From contig CAAERF010000084.1 in assembly GCA_900758315.1 (NCBI GenBank), positions 1 through 7,186 of the forward strand: 7,186 bases of DNA, given 5' to 3'. The first letter of the stretch is position 1; the number at the start of each line of letters is the position of its first letter. The DNA is from an uncultured Oscillospiraceae bacterium. GTDB taxonomy: Bacteria > Bacillota > Clostridia > Oscillospirales > Oscillospiraceae. Positions 1 through 6,195 of this stretch are shown here, piece after piece. A program made the position numbers and the translations under genes. The notes below the pieces were generated by a model. It had not been told where the DNA came from. It worked only from the letters and a program-made list of their open reading frames with translations, and ran no database searches.

Positions 1-2
1 AA

Positions 3-593
3 CCCAAGGTGCAGTTCAAGCAGGATACCATCGGGAAACTGATCGACATCCAGTCGAGGATGACTAAGGGCAAGGGCATTGGCTATAAGCGTTGGATCAC
101 GAAACACAATCTCAAAGTTATGGCACAGACCGTGAAGCTTCTGCAGGAAAAGGGCTTGACCGACGAGGATGCCTTGAACCAGCGCATCGCCGAACTGGAA
201 ACCAAGTATCACGATTCGCTGGCGGTGGTGAAAGACCTCGAAGGTCGCATGAAAACCAACAATGAGCTGCGCTATCATGTTGCAACCTACGCCAACACCA
301 AGAGCATCGCACAGCAGTTAAAGATCGCCAAGCGACCCGCAGCCTTTGAAGAGCAGCACCGTGCAGAGCTGACAGCGTACCGGGCGGCAGCAGCCTATTT
401 CAAGGCAAACGACCTTACCAAGCTGCCCAGCCCGAAAAAGCTGGAAGCTGAGTACGCGCAGCTTGCATCCGAAAAGGCAAAGTTCTACGAGCAGTACAAG
501 GAAGCCAAGGAAGAACTGCTCAAGCTGAAAACCGCAAAGCAGAATGTTGCGTCCTATTTCCGGGAGGAAGAACAGACGCAGCAGGAGAGATAA
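3..593 (+). CDS. Relaxase/mobilization protein, C-terminal part (5' end outside window)
   Basis: The frame is open from the window edge (CCC AAG before the GTG at 9) to TAA at 591-593, so the GTG at 9 is probably internal and the gene starts upstream. The visible ~196 residues begin with the segment LIDIQSRMTKGKGIGYKRW, followed by HNLKVMAQT. This resembles the region after the nuclease domain in MobA/VirD2-like relaxases of Tn1549-type clostridial conjugative elements. The rest is Lys/Glu/Ala-rich and predicted helical (coiled-coil-like), as in those tails. Relaxases nick oriT and pilot the transferred strand; the catalytic Tyr and HUH histidines would lie upstream and are not seen. The gene sits 12 nt before the ParB-like gene on the same strand, so the two are probably co-transcribed. 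The family call rests on remembered similarity of the tail only. Confidence 0.62.
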   Translation, partial: PKVQFKQDTIGKLIDIQSRMTKGKGIGYKRWITKHNLKVMAQTVKLLQEKGLTDEDALNQRIAELETKYHDSLAVVKDLEGRMKTNNELRYHVATYANTKSIAQQLKIAKRPAAFEEQHRAELTAYRAAAAYFKANDLTKLPSPKKLEAEYAQLASEKAKFYEQYKEAKEELLKLKTAKQNVASYFREEEQTQQER

Positions 594-605
594 AGGAGTG
601 TGCGT

Positions 606-1490
606 ATGATCAATCTGAAAATCGACCCGGAGTTCCAGTCTCAGATTCCCCCTCTGACCGATGATGAATTTAAGCAGCTTGAAGAAAACATCCTCAAAGA
701 GGGCAAACTGCTCTCTCCTTTGATCGTGTGGAACAACACCCTTGTTGACGGCCACAATCGTTATGAAATCGTTCAGGAGCATCCCGAAATCTCTTTCTCC
801 ACCATGCCGCTCCCGTTTGAAAGCAGAGAAGAAGTCCTCGCATGGATCTGCAAGAATCAGCTGGGGCGGCGTAATCTGACCCCGGAGCAAAAGAAGTTCC
901 TCATTGGAAAGCAGTACAGTGTGGAACATCGGAAGCCCGGCGGAAACGGCAACAATCAGCACTCGGCTGCTGCCAAGAAAACCGCCCCGGAGGAATTGTG
1001 TCAAATTGACACAATTCCTCCCACCTCTGCAGAAGCAAGCATCCGCAAGCAGATTGCAGAGCGGAACAATGTCAGCGAATCCTACGTTGCCCGTCCTGAA
1101 AAGTTCATGCACGGCGTAGAGATCATGGAACAGATGGTGCCCGGTATGCAGGAGAAAACCCTGTCCGGGCAGTTCAAAGTCCGTGATGCCGATATTCACC
1201 GCCTTGCCAAAGCAGCCTATGTGAACCGTGAACAGATCGTGCATGAGATTCTGTACCCGGAAGATCGTTTGGCTTCGCAGTCGAGCTACTCACACTACTC
1301 TGGAATCAACTACTCTGCGCTGGAAGTCGCCGTCCGGCGGATTCAACAGGACTTTGATTTTTTGATGAGATACTTGCCTAAGCTGCCGGACGATTCCTAC
1401 GCCAAAACTGAAACGCTAAAAATCCTCAAGCAGCACAAAGCGTATATGGCACAGTATGAAGAAATGCTGAACGATAAAGAAATCGCATAA
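606..1490 (+). CDS. ParB/Spo0J-like DNA-binding protein of a conjugative element
   Basis: Predicted 294 aa from ATG 606. I prefer this start to the in-frame GTG at 600 because AAGGAG at 593-598 sits 7 nt before the ATG but overlaps the GTG. The N-terminal ParB/sulfiredoxin-like domain (about residues 15-105) includes LTDDEFKQLEENILKEG, then PLIVW and the family motif LVDGHNRYEI around 46-55. A polar linker (about 106-143, with GGNGNN) leads to a helix-turn-helix around 144-168 (IRKQIAERNNVSESYVAR). The C-terminal part is helical and ends in a Lys/Glu-rich stretch. ParB-like proteins bind DNA for partition or act as regulators on mobile elements; catalysis or CTP use is not shown here. Position just after the relaxase gene supports a role in element maintenance or transfer control. 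The linker coding region carries a long perfect palindrome (989-1021). Confidence 0.8.
   Translation: MINLKIDPEFQSQIPPLTDDEFKQLEENILKEGKLLSPLIVWNNTLVDGHNRYEIVQEHPEISFSTMPLPFESREEVLAWICKNQLGRRNLTPEQKKFLIGKQYSVEHRKPGGNGNNQHSAAAKKTAPEELCQIDTIPPTSAEASIRKQIAERNNVSESYVARPEKFMHGVEIMEQMVPGMQEKTLSGQFKVRDADIHRLAKAAYVNREQIVHEILYPEDRLASQSSYSHYSGINYSALEVAVRRIQQDFDFLMRYLPKLPDDSYAKTETLKILKQHKAYMAQYEEMLNDKEIA
989..1021. repeat. Perfect inverted repeat, 16-bp arms, inside the parB-like gene
   Basis: The left arm 989-1004 and right arm 1006-1021 are exact reverse complements around a single centre base at 1005. The core reads TGTGTCAAATTGACACA (997-1013). It encodes the Glu-Glu-Leu-Cys-Gln-Ile-Asp-Thr-Ile-Pro stretch just before the helix-turn-helix. 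A 33-nt near-perfect palindrome in coding sequence is unlikely by chance. It could be a binding site for the protein itself (auto-operator or centromere-like) or an mRNA hairpin. Function is inference. Confidence 0.85.
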
Positions 1491-1496
1491 CGACAG

Positions 1497-1558
1497 GCAC
1501 TTGTAAGCCATCAACGAGCCACCAGCCACAAGTGCAGGGCGGAAAATATCCGCGCCCT
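1497..1558 (+). repeat. Two tandem hairpins just downstream of the parB-like gene
   Basis: The first has arms GCACTTGT (1497-1504) and ACAAGTGC (1528-1535), 8 bp, with a 23-nt loop. The second follows immediately with AGGGCG (1536-1541) and CGCCCT (1553-1558) around an 11-nt A/T-containing loop. Neither is followed by a T run, so they are not ordinary terminators. They begin 7 nt after the parB-like stop and may be mRNA 3'-end or DNA-site structures of the element. No RNA family was recognised. Confidence 0.5.
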
Positions 1559-1600
1559 TGCGCCTGATAAGAATTGGAACTTTGATTTTCTCGCCCGACT

Positions 1601-2020
1601 TTGCCACGGTGGGACAGTCAAACGAGCGTGCGTTTGAACAAAAAGAAAAAGTCCACAAACACTTTCCCTTACCCCGATGAAGTCATTGACCGTTTGGCAC
1701 GGGCATTCTACCCGGCCATCCTTGCCTGTTGGAACAGCGAGGAAGGGCAAAGAGAATTTGCTGCATGGCAGGCGGAACAGACTCATCATGCTCCCCAGCA
1801 AAGAGAAACAGAGCGTTCCCGACGGGGAACGCCCTGTTGTACATATCGTTATCGTCTGTGGTCTTTGGCAGGGTGCGTCCTATTCAGGGGCGCACCCTGT
1901 TTTTTGTTTTGCCTTATTTTCCCTTATTCCGCAGTTCTTTTTTCGTTGCCCACAGACTGTAAGCGCAGGCGATCACCTCGGACACCCAGAACGCAAACCA
2001 CGCCCTGTCGATGCCCATAG
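1601..2020 (+). CDS. Small hypothetical protein, open frame without its own stop (probably broken at 3' end)
   Basis: I do not recognise a named family. The frame opens after TGA at 1583-1585. Possible starts are TTG 1601, GTG 1628 or TTG 1634, none with a good ribosome site. Codons from about 1637 to 1795 read like a real small protein: a basic start (NKKKKS), then TFPYPDEVIDRLARAFYP and EEGQREFAAWQAEQ. This is amphipathic and acidic/aromatic, like small accessory proteins near relaxase genes of clostridial elements. After about 1800 the frame turns into unlikely sequence (Arg/Cys-rich), passes through the terminator at 1869-1905, and ends at 2018-2020 inside the opposite-strand MATE gene. 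The natural C-terminus has probably been lost by a junction or frameshift. Only the core is credible as coding. Confidence 0.35.
   Translation: MPRWDSQTSVRLNKKKKSTNTFPYPDEVIDRLARAFYPAILACWNSEEGQREFAAWQAEQTHHAPQQRETERSRRGTPCCTYRYRLWSLAGCVLFRGAPCFLFCLIFPYSAVLFSLPTDCKRRRSPRTPRTQTTPCRCP
1618..1637 (+). repeat. Short perfect hairpin (7-bp stem, 6-nt loop)
   Basis: TCAAACG (1618-1624) pairs with CGTTTGA (1631-1637) around the loop AGCGTG. It overlaps the candidate GTG start (1628) of the small open frame, so if transcribed it could mask that start. There is no downstream T run. Confidence 0.4.
1814..1833 (+). repeat. Short GC-rich hairpin (8-bp stem, GACG loop)
   Basis: GCGTTCCC (1814-1821) and GGGAACGC (1826-1833) are perfect reverse complements with a 4-nt loop. 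It stands 35 nt before the stronger terminator hairpin and lacks a T tract, so it may be an accessory 3'-end structure. Confidence 0.45.
1869..1905 (+). terminator. Rho-independent terminator ending the + strand element module
   Basis: The stem CAGGGTGCG (1869-1877) pairs with CGCACCCTG (1891-1899), extended by TCC against GGG, with a short loop. It is followed directly by TTTTTT (1900-1905). On the opposite strand no T run follows the hairpin, so it works only for + strand transcripts coming from the relaxase/ParB side. It ends 8 nt before the stop codon of the converging MATE gene and separates the two transcription units. Confidence 0.85.
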
Positions 2021-3254
2021 TGCGGATGAGAAACCACAGGCAGGGCACCAGCACCACCAGCTGCCGCAAGGCACCGCCGATCATATTGACCACGCCGTTG
2101 CCAAGACCGGAGGCAAAGTAGCCGCACAGAATCGTTGTGACCGCAAACAGGAAGGTCACCGAGATGATGCGCAGAGCGGGCACACCGAAAGCCAGCATCT
2201 CGTCACTGGCAGAGAACAGCCCCAGCAGCTGCGCCGGGAACAGCAGGAACACCGCCGTGCCGCACAGGGCAAACACCACGCCGGTGGGCAGCAGCACCTT
2301 CCATGCCTGCTTTACCCGGTCGGACTGCCTACTGCCGTAGTTGAAGCCTACCACTGGGATGGCTGCCTGTCCCAGACCATTCACCGGCATCATCAGGAAG
2401 TTTTGCAGCTTATAGTAGATGCCGAAGAACGCTACCGCCGTGGAGGACACCCCCAGCAGAATGCCGTTGACCGCAAAGGTCATCACGCTGCCGATGGCCT
2501 GCATCACGATGGTAGGCAGCCCCACCCGGTAGATGTCGGCCACATCCTGCCACAAAAAGCAATAGCCCTTCAGTCGGACATGGATGACCGGGTTTTTGAC
2601 CCGATTGAACCATAGCGCCGCCGCTGCGCCGATAAGCTGCCCGATGACGGTGGCAATGGCTGCACCCCGGATGCCCATGGCCGGGCAGTCCAGCAGACCG
2701 AAGATCATAATGGGGTCGAGAATAATGTTGACTACTGCGCCGATGATGAGGGAGACCATAGACAGCACCGTGTCCCCCACGGCCTGCAAAAGCCGCTGCC
2801 CGTAGGTCTGCAAAAAGATGCCCCAGCAGAACACGAGGTTCACCGAGAGGTATTCCCGGCAGAGCTGCTGCAATTCGGGATCACCCGTCAGGGCGGCAGC
2901 GATCTGGTTCGAGAACAGCAGCCCCACCAGCGTAAACACCAGCGAAGTGCCCAGCATCAGAAACAGCCCGGTGGTGGCGGCACGGCAGGCTTCCTCCGGC
3001 TTTTTCTGCCCCAGCTTTCGGGAGAGCAGGGCGTTCAGACCAACGGCGGTGCCCACACCAATGGCGATCATCAAAAACTGGATGGCATATACAAGAGAGG
3101 CGGCGGTCAGGGCAGTTTCCGACAGACGCGCCACAAAAATACTATCCACGATGTTGTACAGCGATTGGATGAGCAGCGACAGCATCAGCGGTACCGCCAT
3201 AGTGTACAGCAGGGGGCGGACGGGCATTTCTGCCAGTTTGTTTTTCGGGTTCAT
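1914..3254 (-). CDS. MATE family multidrug/sodium (or proton) antiporter, complete
   Basis: Predicted 446 aa, typical of the family, with about 12 hydrophobic segments. MATE proteins are inner-membrane exporters that drive drug or metabolite efflux with Na+ or H+ gradients; the substrate here cannot be told. The N-terminus has the family pattern (LAEMPVRPLLYTMAVPLML, then SLYNIVDSIFVARL, residues 7-43). NIILDPIMIFG at 176-186, followed by GIRGAAIATVIGQ, marks the first half. The second-half repeat has GLGQAAIPVVGFNYGSR. ATG 3254 is chosen because AAGGAGG (3259-3265) lies 4 nt upstream; an upstream in-frame TTG at 3275 would place that ribosome site inside the gene. It has its own promoter (3363-3391) but an intervening terminator hairpin. 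It converges with the element module on the + strand. No clear terminator is seen after its stop. Confidence 0.93.
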   Translation of the reverse strand: MNPKNKLAEMPVRPLLYTMAVPLMLSLLIQSLYNIVDSIFVARLSETALTAASLVYAIQFLMIAIGVGTAVGLNALLSRKLGQKKPEEACRAATTGLFLMLGTSLVFTLVGLLFSNQIAAALTGDPELQQLCREYLSVNLVFCWGIFLQTYGQRLLQAVGDTVLSMVSLIIGAVVNIILDPIMIFGLLDCPAMGIRGAAIATVIGQLIGAAAALWFNRVKNPVIHVRLKGYCFLWQDVADIYRVGLPTIVMQAIGSVMTFAVNGILLGVSSTAVAFFGIYYKLQNFLMMPVNGLGQAAIPVVGFNYGSRQSDRVKQAWKVLLPTGVVFALCGTAVFLLFPAQLLGLFSASDEMLAFGVPALRIISVTFLFAVTTILCGYFASGLGNGVVNMIGGALRQLVVLVPCLWFLIRTMGIDRAWFAFWVSEVIACAYSLWATKKELRNKGK

Positions 3255-3273
3255 AGATCCTCCTTTTTCGGGC

Positions 3274-3329
3274 AAACAAAAAAGCGTGAAATCGTTGAGG
3301 GGTAGCTTTCCCTCAGGATTTCACGCTTT
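3274..3329 (-). terminator. Rho-independent terminator/attenuator in the MATE leader
   Basis: Read on the - strand, AAAGCGTGAAATC (3329-3317) pairs perfectly over 13 bp with GATTTCACGCTTT (3293-3281). An inner 6-bp stem (CTGAGGG side 3315-3310 with CCCTCA side 3301-3296) is followed by TTTTTTGTTTG. It serves as the end of the siderophore operon. It also lies between the MATE promoter and the MATE ribosome site (about 10 nt before it), so MATE mRNA must read through it. No recognised riboswitch core is seen. Confidence 0.85.
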
Positions 3330-3362
3330 GTAAGCCGGCTTTTTGTATTCTTAACGGAAGGT

Positions 3363-3391
3363 ATTATACCGGAGTTTTTTCAAAATTGCAA
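3363..3391 (-). promoter_or_regulatory. Sigma-A type promoter for the MATE gene
   Basis: On the - strand the -35 box is TTGCAA (3391-3386) and the -10 box is a perfect TATAAT (3368-3363), with exactly 17 nt between. Transcription would begin near 3356, giving a leader of about 100 nt before ATG 3254. The -35 box falls in the middle of the AT-rich palindrome 3375-3408. Confidence 0.75.
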
Positions 3392-3408
3392 GAAGAATTT
3401 TGAAAAAA
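3375..3408. repeat. AT-rich perfect palindrome overlapping the MATE -35 box
   Basis: TTTTTTCAAAATT (3375-3387) and AATTTTGAAAAAA (3396-3408) are exact 13-bp inverted repeats around an 8-nt centre. It abuts the stop codon of the lipoprotein gene and covers the -35 box of the MATE promoter. It could be an operator for a dimeric repressor or a weak AT-stem terminator. The stem is all but GC-free, which argues against strong termination. Confidence 0.7.
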
Positions 3409-4437
3409 TCACAGCAGTGCGTTTTCCAGATTGCTCAGCATTTCGCTCAGTGCCTGAATGCCGCCCTCTGCGGTATACCAGACATTCGGGTGTGCCAGAT
3501 AAACGACGTGGCCATTCTTGTAAGCATCTGTGCTCTTAACCAGCTCGTTTTCCAGGATCTCCTGTGCCATCTGTGCGCCATCGGTGCCAATGGCTGCATC
3601 GCGGTCCATTGCGAAGATGTAGTCGGGGTTCTTGTCCACAATGAACTCGAAGGAAGCCTCGTTGCCGTGAGTCGAGGTATCGATATTGGCATCCACGCCA
3701 ATGTTCTCAAAGCCGATTTCCTTGCCGATGATGGAGCAGCGGCCATCGTTGCCCAGAACATTGAAGCTGCCGCTGGTGGTCATGCCGACGATGGCAGTCT
3801 TGCCCTCTGCAAAGGCTTTCAGGGCGTCAATGCGGCTGTCAAAATCCGCCATCAAAGCTTCCACGTGGTCTTCCAGACCAAAGATAGAAGCGATGGTCAT
3901 GGCGTTTTCACGGGTGCTTTCCACAACGCCTTTTTCGGCGTCGGTCACAAGGAAAACAACGGGTGCGATCTCGCACAGGGCATCATAGGATTTGGACAGG
4001 CGTCCGCCGATAAAGATGATGTCCGGCTCGCAAGCCATGACTGCTTCCATATCGGCTTCCTTGATGTTGCCAAGGTTCGCAATGCTGTCATCGGTGACAT
4101 AGCTCTGAAGATAGTCCAGAGAGGTGGATGCCGTGCCGACCACACGGTCGCCAACGCCCAGTTCATCCAGAATGTCCAGAGAAGCAAGTTCGAGGATTGC
4201 AATGCGCTGCGGGTCAAAGGGCACTTCCACGTCCACTAACTCCTTTGCACCGTTGAACGCCTTGATGGTCACAGATTCCGGTGCAGCTTCCGAAGAGGCT
4301 GCGGCTTCGCTGGATGCTGCCACAGAGGACACCACAGAGCTTGCCGTGGAGGAGGAAGCACCACAGGCGGTAAGAACACCCGCTGCACTCACAGCGGCCA
4401 TAGCGGTCAAAAACGAACGACGAGAAATTTTCTTCAT
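3409..4437 (-). CDS. Siderophore ABC transporter substrate-binding lipoprotein (YclQ/FatB/CeuE-like)
   Basis: Predicted 342 aa. ATG 4437 is chosen because AAGGAG sits 7 nt upstream and a signal peptide follows directly. The signal peptide has KKISRRSFL (twin-arginine-like), a hydrophobic core and lipobox LTAC with Cys25 as lipid attachment site. A Ser/Ala/Glu-rich linker runs from about 26 to 55. The fold is the helical-backbone periplasmic-binding type: PQRIAILELASLDILDELG (77-94), GNIKEADMEAVMACEPDIIFIGGR (123-146, a hallmark of the catecholate/petrobactin group), then HGNEASFEFIVDKNPDY (258-273) and VWYTAEGGI (319-327). It captures ferric siderophore outside the membrane and delivers it to the permease. 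It is the last gene of the operon, 29 nt after the ATPase gene. The exact ligand is not determinable. Confidence 0.92.
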   Translation of the reverse strand: MKKISRRSFLTAMAAVSAAGVLTACGASSSTASSVVSSVAASSEAAASSEAAPESVTIKAFNGAKELVDVEVPFDPQRIAILELASLDILDELGVGDRVVGTASTSLDYLQSYVTDDSIANLGNIKEADMEAVMACEPDIIFIGGRLSKSYDALCEIAPVVFLVTDAEKGVVESTRENAMTIASIFGLEDHVEALMADFDSRIDALKAFAEGKTAIVGMTTSGSFNVLGNDGRCSIIGKEIGFENIGVDANIDTSTHGNEASFEFIVDKNPDYIFAMDRDAAIGTDGAQMAQEILENELVKSTDAYKNGHVVYLAHPNVWYTAEGGIQALSEMLSNLENALL

Positions 4438-4466
4438 AAGAATGCTCCTTTTAAAAAGTACTGAAA

Positions 4467-5219
4467 TCAATAATATATCGACAAAGGCTTGCCTTCGATC
4501 TGCATGATCTCAAAGTCTACCTTGTAGATATCGGACAGGTTTTCTTTGGTGATCACTTCCTGCACAGTGCCAAACTTTGCGATTTTTCCGTCCACAAAGG
4601 CACAGATGTAGTCGGAATAAAACGCAGCATAGTTGATCTCGTGCAGAACAAGGATCACCGTTTTGCCCAGCTCATCGCACAGGCGGCGGACGATGCGCAT
4701 AAGGTTGGTTGCATGGTAAATATCCAGATTGTTGGTCGGTTCATCCAGCAGGATATACTCGGTATCCTGCGCAATGACCATGGCAATATAGGCGCGCTGC
4801 CGCTGACCGCCGGACAGTTCATCGATGAACTGCTCCTCAAAATCGCCCAGTTCCATGTAGGCAATGGCACGGTCAATGATCTCGTTGTCCTCTTGAGTCA
4901 GCCGTCCGCCGGAGTACGGAAAGCGGCCAAACGCAACCAGTTCCCGGACAGTCAGCTTCATCTGGACATTGTTGGCTTGGGTCAGGATGGCGAGCCGCTT
5001 GCTCAGCTCCCGGCTTTTCCAGCGCGTGATCTCCGTCCCCTCAAAATCCACAAGACCGCTGTCCCGTGCGATCAGGCGGGACAGCATTCCCATCACGGTG
5101 GATTTTCCTGCGCCGTTCGGACCGATAAGGGAAAGGACTTTGCCTTTCGGAATTTCAAAACTCACGCCATCGACAACGGTTTTGCCATCGTAGCGTTTGG
5201 TGATCTCTTTTACAAACAT
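4467..5219 (-). CDS. Iron-siderophore ABC transporter ATP-binding protein (YclP/FepC-like)
   Basis: Predicted 250 aa, normal for the FepC/FhuC class. All ATPase motifs are intact: Walker A GPNGAGKST (33-41), Q-loop Gln81, signature LSGGQ (135-139), Walker B YILLDEPTNNLD (155-166) and switch His193 in LVLHEI. It powers import of ferric siderophore from the cytoplasmic side. ATG 5219 begins FVKEITKRYDGK, the usual start for this group; the ribosome site (GAAAGG) is modest and 4 nt separate it from the permease stop, suggesting translational coupling. It is followed by the binding-protein gene. Confidence 0.95.
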   Translation of the reverse strand: MFVKEITKRYDGKTVVDGVSFEIPKGKVLSLIGPNGAGKSTVMGMLSRLIARDSGLVDFEGTEITRWKSRELSKRLAILTQANNVQMKLTVRELVAFGRFPYSGGRLTQEDNEIIDRAIAYMELGDFEEQFIDELSGGQRQRAYIAMVIAQDTEYILLDEPTNNLDIYHATNLMRIVRRLCDELGKTVILVLHEINYAAFYSDYICAFVDGKIAKFGTVQEVITKENLSDIYKVDFEIMQIEGKPLSIYY

Positions 5220-5223
5220 GGTG

Positions 5224-6195
5224 TTATGCCTTTCTCTGGGTGAGCAGCAGATACAGGAAATACACGCCGCCGCCCACGGTGATGAACACGCTGACCGGAA
5301 CCGAGTAAACGAACACCCGCTCCACCAGAAGCTGTCCGCCGATCAGAACGATCATGCCGAACAAAACAGAGCCGGTGATGAGCTGGCTGTGCCGGTAGGT
5401 ACGCAGAAACTGCCGGGAAAGGTTGGCAATGATAAGCCCCAGAAATGCCAGCGGCCCGACCATAGCGGTGGCTGTTGCAATGTACAGCGTGACCCCCAGC
5501 AGCAGGCGGCGGATGCAGCGGTCATAGTCCACGCCCAGATTGATGGCCTGATCTTTGCCCAGTGTCAGAACGTCCAGCAGCGCAAGCTCTTTCCGGAAGG
5601 CAAAGGCGACCAGCGCCAGAACCGCAACGGACAGTACCAGAATCGCCGAATTGACATTGGAAAAGCTGGCGACCAGATCCGTCAGCAGCGTGTCGTACTC
5701 GTTGGGGTCCATCACACGGGTCAAGGTCGTCTGGATGCTGGAAAAGAACGAGGTCAGCACCGTGCCGATGAGCAGGACGTACAGAACGTTGTGGTTTGTT
5801 TTCTGGAACAGATAGCTGTAAATTACGGTGGCAACAGCGCCCATAATGGCGAGGTCTACCGCAAAGGCTGCGTTGGCATTGACCGCCAGAAAGCTGCCCG
5901 AACCCGCCACAAAGAACACCGCCGTGTGGATCAGCGAATAAAGCTGGTCCATACCCAGCAGGCAGGGCGTGACGATGGTGTTGTTGATGATGGACTGAAA
6001 CACGATGGAAGCACTTCCAATGGCAAAGGCTGTAATGAGCATGGCGATCAGTTTGGGCGTGCGGATGCGCATGGCGTAGGCAAATAATTTTTGGTTTTCA
6101 AAATGGACACCCACTGTCATATAGCCTACGCAGGCCAGCAGAACAAGAAGCAGAAGGATCAGCAGGCGCAGATGGTTTTTGTGCATTCTTGCCAT
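5224..6195 (-). CDS. Iron-siderophore ABC transporter permease, FecCD family (YclO/FatC-like)
   Basis: Predicted 323 aa from ATG 6195, or 320 from ATG 6186 (MHKNHLRLL); a TTG at 6213 is also in frame. None has a visible ribosome site, consistent with a break just upstream. The rest looks full length, with about 9 hydrophobic segments. Family landmarks are RTPKLIAMLITAFAIGSA (45-62), the segment with FQSIINNTIVTPCLLGMD (66-83), and GPLAFLGLIIANLSRQF (247-263), the FecCD coupling region, here with Ala-Asn where others often have Pro-His. It ends with VFITVGGGVYFLYLLL. It forms the membrane channel for ferric siderophore. This lineage usually works with a second permease (YclN/FatD-like) encoded upstream; that gene is absent and a truncated MATE gene on the other strand takes its place. 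Confidence 0.9.
   Translation of the reverse strand: MARMHKNHLRLLILLLLVLLACVGYMTVGVHFENQKLFAYAMRIRTPKLIAMLITAFAIGSASIVFQSIINNTIVTPCLLGMDQLYSLIHTAVFFVAGSGSFLAVNANAAFAVDLAIMGAVATVIYSYLFQKTNHNVLYVLLIGTVLTSFFSSIQTTLTRVMDPNEYDTLLTDLVASFSNVNSAILVLSVAVLALVAFAFRKELALLDVLTLGKDQAINLGVDYDRCIRRLLLGVTLYIATATAMVGPLAFLGLIIANLSRQFLRTYRHSQLITGSVLFGMIVLIGGQLLVERVFVYSVPVSVFITVGGGVYFLYLLLTQRKA

Noticed and set aside
997..1013. A true parS site of the chromosomal Spo0J type
   Set aside because: The half sites resemble parS, but the centre is 3 nt instead of 2 and bases in the arms differ, so only a loose likeness is claimed.
318..1244. 308-aa open frame on the - strand across the relaxase and parB-like genes
   Set aside because: It is a shadow of two well-supported + strand genes with clear motifs; its own sequence is Cys/Phe/Leu-rich with no recognisable domain.
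1677..2615. 312-aa + strand frame spanning the terminator and antisense of MATE
   Set aside because: It crosses a strong terminator, is His/Gln-rich in the antisense part, and lacks a ribosome site; the competing frame from 1601 is more protein-like before 1800.
2635..2654. Recombination between the two MATE genes as cause of the junction
   Set aside because: An 18-of-20 base match exists between this segment (reverse strand) and 6428-6447, but it is explained by a shared protein motif and is far from the breakpoint near 6190.
3281..3329. A three-codon leader peptide (GTG AAA TCC TGA) in the attenuator stem
   Set aside because: It has no ribosome site, and such a short frame occurs easily by chance.
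3400..4239. 279-aa open frame on the + strand opposite the binding-protein gene
   Set aside because: Antisense shadow of a lipoprotein gene with signal peptide, ribosome site and family motifs.
5197..6087. 296-aa open frame on the + strand opposite the permease gene
   Set aside because: It is Gln/His/Asp/Gly-rich low-plausibility protein, antisense to a permease with FecCD motifs and a proper operon position.
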